Assembly: GCA_964421575.1 (NCBI GenBank)
Contig: CAYQXI010000089.1
Span: 1 to 7,382, forward strand
Source: JAAOZN01 sp964421575
GTDB taxonomy: Archaea > Thermoproteota > Nitrososphaeria > Nitrososphaerales > JAAOZN01
Direction: 5' to 3'
DNA: 7,382 nt
The position numbers and the translations under genes are program-made. Shown here piece after piece: positions 1 to 4,707 of this stretch. The notes beneath the pieces were generated by a model that was not told the DNA's origin, searched no databases, and saw only the letters and a list, made by a program, of their open reading frames with translations. Position 1 is the stretch's first letter; the number at the start of each line of letters is the position of its first letter.

Positions 1-577
1 GCGCGTGGCTAGGCGTGCATTTGAGGAGGTTGTGAGAAGGGGTTGGAGCAATCTTATCGTTGTAACGAAACGGAACATTCTAAAGGAGACCGATAGCCTC
101 TTCTTTAATTCGGTGCTAGAGGTAGGTAAAGCGTATCCTCAAGTTACTGTGGAGGAGTATTATATCGATAACCTTGCTCAGCAACTCATAAAGAACCCTC
201 AACGCTTTAACCAACACGTCATTCTGAGCACAAATTTATTCATGGATATAATCTCAGAGGAGGCCTCGGCGCTGGTTGGTAGCATAGGTATGATCTACTC
301 AGGAAACTTCGGAGACAACTACGCTATGTTTGAGCCAGCACACGGAAGCTCACCTAAGTATAAGGGGTTGGATAAGGTTAACCCCACAGCAACGATTCTC
401 TCAGGCGCTTGGATGCTCGAGTACCTCGGGGATATGAAGAGAGCGCGTGCCATATTTGAAGCCACAGAAGAAGTGATCGCTGAGAAGAGAGTCGTAACCT
501 ACGATCTGGGTGGAAACGCTAGATCATCCGAGATGGCTGAAGAGATAGCTAGGCTTGCCGCAAAGAAGATCAAGTAA
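1..577 (+). CDS. Isocitrate/isopropylmalate dehydrogenase family protein, 5'-truncated by window edge
   Basis: This is the C-terminal part of a beta-decarboxylating dehydrogenase, which oxidises and decarboxylates a 2-hydroxy acid with NAD(P)+ in the cytoplasm. The frame is open to base 1, so the start lies outside the window; the GTG at base 5 is internal. Counting from that codon, the family's catalytic lysine is K22 (motif TKRN), and a metal/substrate aspartate is D55 (YYIDNLAQQL). The NLFMDIISEEA segment carries D81, the aspartate of the usual GD pair. The nucleotide-binding loop reads FEPAHGSSPKY followed by NPTATILSGAWMLEYLG. The IDN/QLIKNP wording and the late TYDLGGNA motif look more like isocitrate than 3-isopropylmalate dehydrogenase, but the substrate-selecting N-terminal half is missing, so I do not choose. 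Odd point: the metal-ligand aspartate of the usual SDEA motif is glutamate here (E85). A DUF488 gene follows in the same direction almost without a gap. Confidence 0.9.
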   Translation, partial: RVARRAFEEVVRRGWSNLIVVTKRNILKETDSLFFNSVLEVGKAYPQVTVEEYYIDNLAQQLIKNPQRFNQHVILSTNLFMDIISEEASALVGSIGMIYSGNFGDNYAMFEPAHGSSPKYKGLDKVNPTATILSGAWMLEYLGDMKRARAIFEATEEVIAEKRVVTYDLGGNARSSEMAEEIARLAAKKIK

Positions 578-581
578 ACCC

Positions 582-1007
582 GTGATTTACACCATCGGCT
601 ATGGGTCGAGAAGTAAGGCGAATCTTCTTCGGCTGCTTCGCAAGCATAAGATAGAGATTTTAGTAGACGTTAGAAGATGGCCTACTTCGAGGATTGAAGA
701 GTTTAAGCGAGATTCGATGGAGAAGTGGCTGCAAGAATCCTCGATAAGATACGTGTGGATGGGAGACAGCTTAGGCGGCTTCAAAAGAGGAGGTTATGAG
801 AAGTATATGGCTGGTGCTGAGTTCCAAAAAGGAATTAAAGAGCTGCTTGAGCTCGCAGAGCAAAATCGGGTCTGCATAATGTGCCTAGAGGTCAGCCCTA
901 AAGGCTGTCACAGAAGGTATATTGCGAGACATCTGCGTGAGTTAGGCGTGGTGGTTAAGCATATAATATCGGATAAGAAGATTGTGAATGATGCAGAACT
1001 TATCTAA
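582..1007 (+). CDS. DUF488 domain-containing protein
   Basis: This is a small protein of 141 residues with the DUF488 signature; its biochemical role is not established. The N-terminus MIYTIGYGSRS matches the usual IYTIGYS/T opening of the family. It is followed by a strand ending in VDVRRWP (D29, R31) and the C-terminal CLE-x5-CHRRYIA motif (C101, E103, C109, H110, R111), then a final KHI strand. An extra cysteine, C98, precedes the motif. I place the start at GTG 582, five bases from the preceding stop, because it puts the conserved strand at the N-terminus. A TTG at 555 in the same frame would add nine basic residues and overlap the upstream gene by 23 bases; it remains possible. Spacing suggests co-transcription with the dehydrogenase, but nothing in the sequence shows a shared function. 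Family membership is confident; the start is less so. Confidence 0.85.
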   Translation: MIYTIGYGSRSKANLLRLLRKHKIEILVDVRRWPTSRIEEFKRDSMEKWLQESSIRYVWMGDSLGGFKRGGYEKYMAGAEFQKGIKELLELAEQNRVCIMCLEVSPKGCHRRYIARHLRELGVVVKHIISDKKIVNDAELI

Positions 1008-1057
1008 CCGACACTCTGACGAAACCTCTTCTACGCTCCTAAAAAGGAAGAAAGCGG
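1008..1057. other. Convergent intergenic spacer
   Basis: Fifty bases lie between the stop of the DUF488 gene and the stop of the opposite-strand FrhB-like gene. The spacer contains a small inverted repeat, TCCT-AAAA-AGGA, too weak to call a hairpin with confidence. On the minus strand there is a pyrimidine-rich tract (listed separately). No gene is visible here. Confidence 0.6.
1038..1055 (-). terminator. Pyrimidine-rich terminator candidate for the FrhB-like gene
   Basis: On the minus strand, just after the TAA stop of the FrhB-like gene, the sequence reads CTTTCTTCCTTTTTAGG. This is the sort of U-rich tract at which archaeal RNA polymerase terminates without needing a strong hairpin. The call rests on composition and position only. 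Confidence 0.4.
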
Positions 1058-2116
1058 TTAAGTTGGGCTGCTGCTTAGAGCCTTAGCCCTTCTGTTCCTT
1101 TGGATAGCAGAGAGCTTGACTACTGTATCGTAGGATGCTTTATGCTTCTCTATAGGCTCAGTCTCTATGTAACCAGCCTTCACAGCCGACTCTAAGATGT
1201 TCTTGCCTTGATCCGTCCTCACTATGCATATAGTCCAACCCTGTGCACCAGCACCACCAGCAGATATATCAGCCAATTCTGCTGAGAAGTCTCCACAATA
1301 GAAGCAGCCCTTTCTCACATACTGCCTAGCCTCCTTCAGCCCTATTTCAGCAACTCTGCCATCCTTTGTCCAAACTATTATCTTACCCTTGATGTTCATC
1401 TTCGCTATCTGACGAGGCTCTATTCTGAGCTCTCCTCGAATCTTCTTGTCTATTAGCCCGCTCCAATAGTAGCTTTCGTGGCACATCAGACCGATCGTGA
1501 AGACAACCGTGCCTACACTCTTCCTCAACTTATTGTACTGCATCTTCCTAACCGCCTCAACTGCACACCCAGTACCTACGAAAGCTACCCTGAGCCCCTT
1601 GGCACTAGCCTCCCGCAGAAGAAGGTTGTTAGGGCTATAGGTGTAGCGTGTGCCAGCGGATGAAAGAACCTCCTCCTTCGTTGTAACTATCGTAGGCTTA
1701 GCCTCCCAAGTTTCAGGGTTAAAACCAGCTACTATAGCAGCATCGATAACTCTGTTTTCTAGAGCCCAGATAAGGAGCGAAGACACCAGTCCTCCATCTT
1801 GGCACACCTTGAGCACATCTGGATCGCGGCTTCTTGCTGCGAGTATGCTCTGATACACACCGAATGCTTCTCCTTCACCCGTTCTATTAAAGAGCATCCT
1901 TTCCACATCAGCCACATTAAAGTTGTAGCGTGGGCAAGCTTTGAAGCAGACGCCACAATCAGTACACTTCCCGACTAGCACAGGTATCGTTTCCTCATAT
2001 AGGTAGGTTAGGGCTGTTAGGGGGCAGACCACGACACAAGAGCCACAGCCGCAGCACTGACCACTATCGATTACAGCGTGATAAAACTCATTAAAGGTTG
2101 TTTTCTGTGTAGCCAT
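1058..2116 (-). CDS. FrhB/FdhB-family F420-linked iron-sulfur flavoprotein
   Basis: This 352-residue protein belongs to the coenzyme F420 hydrogenase/dehydrogenase beta-subunit family, cytoplasmic FAD and [4Fe-4S] proteins that pass electrons between F420H2 and a partner. The N-terminus carries two ferredoxin-type clusters: C21/C24/C27/C31 (CCGCGSCVVVCP) and C51/C54/C57/C61 (CTDCGVCFKACP). The family's N- and C-terminal FrhB domains follow. Landmarks are QDGGLVSSLL (106-115), SSAGTRYTYSP (152-162), GTGCAVEAV (181-189), GLMCHES (209-215) and the late cysteine pair C271/C274 with ADISAGGAGA (282-291). Length and domain order are complete. No hydrogenase, formate dehydrogenase, Fpo or sulfite-reductase partner gene lies beside it, so the electron donor or acceptor cannot be named. 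Related family members act in other electron-transfer pairings, so use of F420 is inference. The start ATG sits about 29 bases from a TATA-like box, consistent with a leaderless transcript. Confidence 0.88.
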   Translation of the reverse strand: MATQKTTFNEFYHAVIDSGQCCGCGSCVVVCPLTALTYLYEETIPVLVGKCTDCGVCFKACPRYNFNVADVERMLFNRTGEGEAFGVYQSILAARSRDPDVLKVCQDGGLVSSLLIWALENRVIDAAIVAGFNPETWEAKPTIVTTKEEVLSSAGTRYTYSPNNLLLREASAKGLRVAFVGTGCAVEAVRKMQYNKLRKSVGTVVFTIGLMCHESYYWSGLIDKKIRGELRIEPRQIAKMNIKGKIIVWTKDGRVAEIGLKEARQYVRKGCFYCGDFSAELADISAGGAGAQGWTICIVRTDQGKNILESAVKAGYIETEPIEKHKASYDTVVKLSAIQRNRRAKALSSSPT

Positions 2117-2139
2117 CAGAATTAGATTCGTTAAAGTAT

Positions 2140-2147
2140 CTTTTAAA
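2140..2147 (-). promoter_or_regulatory. TATA-like box for the FrhB-like gene
   Basis: On the minus strand an AT-rich TTTAAAAG-like box centres about 29 bases upstream of the ATG at 2116. Transcription would start within a few bases of the start codon, and no Shine-Dalgarno sequence lies in between. This suggests the gene is transcribed on its own and not only by read-through from the nucleotidyltransferase-like gene 53 bases upstream. Confidence 0.5.
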
Positions 2148-2169
2148 TTTAATTCATATCCTTTTTAGG

Positions 2170-3132
2170 TTAGATGTTTTGGGCAAGGCTTATGAGGGTT
2201 TGTTCTACATCTTGCAGCACTACTCGGTCGATGTTGGTGAAAGAAGCAAGTTTTATCACCCCTTTGCCTATGATAGATCTATTCTCAATCTCCTCAATGA
2301 ACTTGTATGCTTTGGCTTTGCGAAAGGATTCGTCTTCACTTTTATAGATGCTCTTTAAAACTTCAACGACCAGATATCCTAAGTAGAGGTATGCGTCAAC
2401 CACCATATTCGACTCAAGTAGATAGAAGGCCTTTTTAGCAGCGAGTGTAGGTAGCAGCCTTTCTAACCCCCATCGCTCCAAGAGCCCTAAAGCCTCTGCC
2501 TCATAGCATCTTGATAAAAAGTCAAGTCTTCTTTTCACGACTGTGGTAGTTGCTTCTGATAAACCGAGCAGTGAACTCACGCTCTGGCTGTAAGCGCCAC
2601 CATATGCCCTAAACTGTTTCATTAAATGCGAAGGTCGCGGTGTGTCTCCAGCAACCCAGATCAAAACTTCAAGTAAGCTGTAGCCAGATGCTAAAAGCCA
2701 GAAGCACCCGCTAATACTATAGCCTTCTTTAAGGGCTCGCTTTCCTAAGCCCAAGTACCTGACCGCATTTGTAAGTGCTTTCGCTGCTAAGTTCTTTCTT
2801 ACCTTCTCAGCTCGATTTTTAAGCGAATTTATCAGCGAGGCTAGGCGCAGATCTGGGTCCTGGACGATTATGCATTCGGTTAGGGATAAGGTAAGCATAT
2901 CACCGGCTCGACGAGCTATATCTTCTTGATCGACATACCTTATATCTAGGATAAGATCTTGCTCTATCCTCCTCTCGAAACCATCTCTGCTAGGTGAAAT
3001 TATGATCAAATCGAGTTCACAGACAGGGTGGTTAATACCCTTAGCCCAGCATCCGACAACACCTATAGGAGAGTCTTCGTGCTCAGCAATAACCTTCTGC
3101 AGCCCTCTAGCGTAGACCTCTCGCCAACCCAT
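2170..3132 (-). CDS. Uncharacterised protein with nucleotidyltransferase-like N-terminal domain
   Basis: I do not recognise this 320-residue protein as a named family. The first 70 or so residues look like a minimal nucleotidyltransferase fold: VVGCWAKG (25-32) in place of the usual GS/GG helix-cap motif, then ELDLIII (39-45) supplying the E39/D41 acidic pair, and LILDIRYV (60-67) supplying a third acid, D63. The rest appears largely alpha-helical: LTNAVRYLGLGKRAL, a tryptophan- and leucine-rich hydrophobic helix near 163-180, and a YLYLGYLVVEVLKSIY helix near 249-264. This is reminiscent of helical domains appended to nucleotidyltransferases, including HEPN-like ones, although I see no RxxxxH motif. 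No signal peptide is present. Substrate and activity are unknown. The ATG at 3132 lies about 32 bases from a TATA-like box on the same strand. Confidence is high that this is a gene and moderate for the domain assignment. Confidence 0.75.
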   Translation of the reverse strand: MGWREVYARGLQKVIAEHEDSPIGVVGCWAKGINHPVCELDLIIISPSRDGFERRIEQDLILDIRYVDQEDIARRAGDMLTLSLTECIIVQDPDLRLASLINSLKNRAEKVRKNLAAKALTNAVRYLGLGKRALKEGYSISGCFWLLASGYSLLEVLIWVAGDTPRPSHLMKQFRAYGGAYSQSVSSLLGLSEATTTVVKRRLDFLSRCYEAEALGLLERWGLERLLPTLAAKKAFYLLESNMVVDAYLYLGYLVVEVLKSIYKSEDESFRKAKAYKFIEEIENRSIIGKGVIKLASFTNIDRVVLQDVEQTLISLAQNI

Positions 3133-3159
3133 AGTCAGCAGAAATGTAGAGAAGGGCTG

Positions 3160-3167
3160 CTTTTAAG
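3160..3167 (-). promoter_or_regulatory. TATA-like box for the nucleotidyltransferase-like gene
   Basis: The minus strand reads CAACTTAAAAGCAG here, with a CTTAAAAG box centred about 32 bases before the ATG at 3132. That predicts a leader of only a few bases. It lies back to back with the plus-strand box of the ribosomal operon, about 20 bases away. Confidence 0.45.
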
Positions 3168-3183
3168 TTGATACGCGAAAAGT

Positions 3184-3190
3184 CTTTAAA
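3184..3190 (+). promoter_or_regulatory. TATA-like box of the rps13-rps4-rps11 operon
   Basis: The sequence CTTTAAA follows a purine-rich stretch (GCGAAAAG) that could act as a TFB recognition element. A start about 25 bases downstream, near 3212, would leave a leader of roughly 28 bases before the TTG start of S13. The divergent arrangement with the minus-strand gene makes this 107-base interval a bidirectional promoter region. Confidence 0.5.
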
Positions 3191-3207
3191 GGGTTAAGTA
3201 GAGCCAC

Positions 3208-3225
3208 CTTACCAAGAGCGGTAAG
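3208..3225. repeat. Short perfect inverted repeat at the rps13 leader
   Basis: CTTACC (3208-3213) is followed by a six-base loop AAGAGC and the exact complement GGTAAG (3220-3225). It overlaps or directly abuts the predicted transcription start of the ribosomal operon, 15 bases before the S13 start. It could be an operator-like site or a small leader hairpin, or it could be chance at this length. Confidence 0.35.
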
Positions 3226-3239
3226 AGTGAGCTCAAAGG

Positions 3240-3686
3240 TTGAGTGAGTTCAAGCATATAGTCAGAATAAAGGGTAAGGACCTCGATGGATCAAAGAAGC
3301 TAGTGGCGGCGCTAGCTGATCTCAAGGGTGTTGGGTTGAATCTAGCGTATGCTGTCGTTAACGCTCTGAGATTAGACCCCAAAGCAAGGTTAGGATTCCT
3401 TTCTGAAGCTGAGATAAATGAGATAGAAAAGGGGTTAAGTGATCCGAGCAGAATCGGGATCCCCGCTTGGAAGCTTAACCGAAGGAAGAGTCCCGACGAT
3501 GGGTTAAACTATCATCTTCTCGGAGCCGATCTAGAGTTTGCTGTAAGAAGTGACATAGAGCGAGAGAAGATGATTGGGAGCTGGAGAGGCGTAAGGCACT
3601 CACTTGGCTTGAAAGTTAGGGGGCAGAGGACCCGCACAACGGGTAGAAAGGGCAGAACGGTCGGAGTGAGAAAGTCGGCGTCGTGA
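3240..3686 (+). CDS. rps13: 30S ribosomal protein S13 (uS13), archaeal type
   Basis: S13 sits in the head of the small ribosomal subunit, contacting the P-site tRNA and the large-subunit bridge. At 148 residues it has the longer archaeal/eukaryotic form. The N-terminus FKHIVRIKGKDLDGSK is followed by the helix-hairpin-helix segment LKGVGLNLAYAVV, a helical middle (SEAEINEIEKGL), and the diagnostic C-terminal signature GSWRGVRHSLGLKVRGQRTRTTGRKGRTVGV, given here as residues 113-143. The start is TTG at 3240: an in-frame stop (TGA at 3228) lies twelve bases upstream, so no longer form is possible, and the protein begins exactly where archaeal homologues do. It is the first gene of the rps13-rps4-rps11 operon, with its own promoter-like box; the S4 start follows its stop after seven bases. 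Confidence 0.97.
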   Translation: MSEFKHIVRIKGKDLDGSKKLVAALADLKGVGLNLAYAVVNALRLDPKARLGFLSEAEINEIEKGLSDPSRIGIPAWKLNRRKSPDDGLNYHLLGADLEFAVRSDIEREKMIGSWRGVRHSLGLKVRGQRTRTTGRKGRTVGVRKSAS

Positions 3687-3693
3687 TCGGCAT

Positions 3694-4227
3694 ATGGGCG
3701 ACCCTAAAAAACCTAGGAAAAAGTACAAGCGACCAAGGACTCCTTGGAGAGCAGACCTACTAGCCCAAGAACTATACTTAGTCGGAACCTATGGGTTAAG
3801 AAATAAGCGTGAACTATGGAAGGCGCAAACCCTTCTCTCTAAAATCCGCAGACAAGCAAGAATGCTTCTAGCAGCCCCTCCAGAAGTCAGAGCGAAAAGA
3901 GAAGCTACCCTTTTGAATTCACTCGCCGAGAAAGGTCTGGTCTCTAAAGACGCCACGCTCGACGATGTTCTTGGCCTCACTGTGGAGAACATCTTAGCAA
4001 GAAGGCTTCAAACGATAGTCTGGAGAAAGGGGTTGGCTTCAACACCCTACCAAGCACGCCAACTAATAACACATAGGCACATAGTAATCGGCGATAGGGT
4101 TGTCACAAAACCAAGCTACTTGGTTTCAGTAGACGAAGAACCTAAAGTAGGGTTTAGACCAGATAGCCCTTACCAGGCTAGAATCACACAACTCGCAGCA
4201 ACACCAGCATCTGAAGAGGGTGAGTAA
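3694..4227 (+). CDS. rps4: 30S ribosomal protein S4 (uS4), archaeal type
   Basis: S4 binds 16S rRNA early in small-subunit assembly and lies near the mRNA entry path. The protein has 177 residues, as usual for archaeal S4. A basic N-terminus (GDPKKPRKKYKRPRTPW) leads into the conserved ELYLVGTYGLRNKRELWKAQ stretch. The S4 RNA-binding domain follows at about residues 103-160, with LARRLQTIVWRKG, STPYQARQLITHRHIVIGD and the closing VVTKPSYLVSV. The C-terminal tail is acidic (ASEEGE). It starts at ATG seven bases after the S13 stop and ends five bases before the S11 start, so the three genes are almost certainly one transcript. No strong Shine-Dalgarno sequence precedes the start; translational coupling to S13 is likely. 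Confidence 0.97.
   Translation: MGDPKKPRKKYKRPRTPWRADLLAQELYLVGTYGLRNKRELWKAQTLLSKIRRQARMLLAAPPEVRAKREATLLNSLAEKGLVSKDATLDDVLGLTVENILARRLQTIVWRKGLASTPYQARQLITHRHIVIGDRVVTKPSYLVSVDEEPKVGFRPDSPYQARITQLAATPASEEGE
4215..4222 (+). promoter_or_regulatory. Shine-Dalgarno-like site for rps11
   Basis: The last codons of rps4 contain GAGGGTGA, close to the archaeal anti-16S consensus GAGGTGA, about ten bases before the TTG at 4233. This supports that TTG as the S11 start and suggests translational coupling across the five-base gap. Confidence 0.5.
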
Positions 4228-4232
4228 AGGAT

Positions 4233-4634
4233 TTGGCACAGAAAGAAGAGCCTGTTAAATGGGGTGTAGCGCACATCTACAGCAGCTACAACAACACGAT
4301 AGTTCACATTACAGACTTAAGTGGAGCAGAAACGATTGCAATCAGCTCGGGAGGGAGGCACGTCAAAGCAGATCGATTCGAATCTTCACCTTACGCAGCC
4401 ATGAAGTCAGCGACCGCAGCCGCGGAGATCGCTAAGGCTAAGGGTATAACTCATCTTCACATAAAAGTGAGGGCTGTAGGAGGCACAGGCCCGAGAACAC
4501 CAGGTCCAGGTGCGCAAGCGGCCATAAGAGCTTTGGCTAGAGCTGGTTTCAAGATAGGTAGGATAGAGGATGTTACACCTATTCCTCATGATACTACTAG
4601 GAAGAAGGGTGGGCGGAGAGGAAGGAGAGCCTAG
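4233..4634 (+). CDS. rps11: 30S ribosomal protein S11 (uS11), archaeal type
   Basis: S11 lies on the platform of the small subunit near the E-site mRNA path. The protein has 133 residues, the normal archaeal length, and is conserved throughout: WGVAHIYSSYNNTIVHITDLSG near the N-terminus, ISSGGRHVKADRFESSPYAAM, the HIKVRAVGGTGPRTPGPGAQAAIRALAR block, and the C-terminal IEDVTPIPHDTTRKKGGRRGRR. The start is TTG, preceded by a good Shine-Dalgarno-like sequence inside the end of rps4. In many archaea the gene for RNA polymerase subunit D (Rpo3) comes next; here the cluster ends at S11. A pyrimidine-rich tract and a fresh promoter for glmS follow. Confidence 0.97.
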   Translation: MAQKEEPVKWGVAHIYSSYNNTIVHITDLSGAETIAISSGGRHVKADRFESSPYAAMKSATAAAEIAKAKGITHLHIKVRAVGGTGPRTPGPGAQAAIRALARAGFKIGRIEDVTPIPHDTTRKKGGRRGRRA

Positions 4635-4646
4635 CCTCTAACGAAC

Positions 4647-4660
4647 GTTTCCTTTACTCT
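4647..4660 (+). terminator. Pyrimidine-rich terminator candidate after rps11
   Basis: The sequence GTTTCCTTTACTCT begins 13 bases after the S11 stop and ends about 13 bases before the glmS TATA-like box. It resembles archaeal U-rich termination tracts, has no hairpin, and would separate the ribosomal operon from glmS. Confidence 0.4.
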
Positions 4661-4673
4661 AATTCGTAACATA

Positions 4674-4683
4674 TTTATTATAA
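4674..4683 (+). promoter_or_regulatory. TATA-like box for glmS
   Basis: TTTATTATAA lies about 29 bases before the ATG at 4708, which predicts a leader of a few bases at most. It contains the nine-base palindrome TTATTATAA. No Shine-Dalgarno sequence lies before the start, fitting leaderless translation. Confidence 0.55.
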
Positions 4684-4707
4684 CACCACATTATTTCAGT
4701 TTGTGCG

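Noticed and set aside
599..784. Minus-strand open frame of about 61 codons opposite the DUF488 gene
   Set aside because: It is entirely antisense to a gene with conserved family motifs and has no supporting signal.
1478..1956. Open frames of 60-67 codons on both strands inside the FrhB-like gene
   Set aside because: They overlap a gene with clear domain structure, show no recognisable motifs and lack start signals; they are shadows of the real frame.
3147..3163. TAGAGAAGGG-C/T-TGCTT occurs here and again at about 6538-6552, each near a gene start
   Set aside because: It is a single pair of near-identical stretches of about 16 bases, in different orientation relative to the adjacent genes, in purine-rich sequence; chance is the simpler explanation.
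3789..4589. Minus-strand open frames opposite rps4 and rps11
   Set aside because: They are antisense to highly conserved ribosomal protein genes, have no recognisable domains and no promoter; they are incidental.
4684..4707. Possible glmS ribozyme or riboswitch in front of glmS
   Set aside because: The known glmS ribozyme is bacterial and well over 100 bases long; here only about 25 bases separate the TATA-like box from the ATG, so there is no room.
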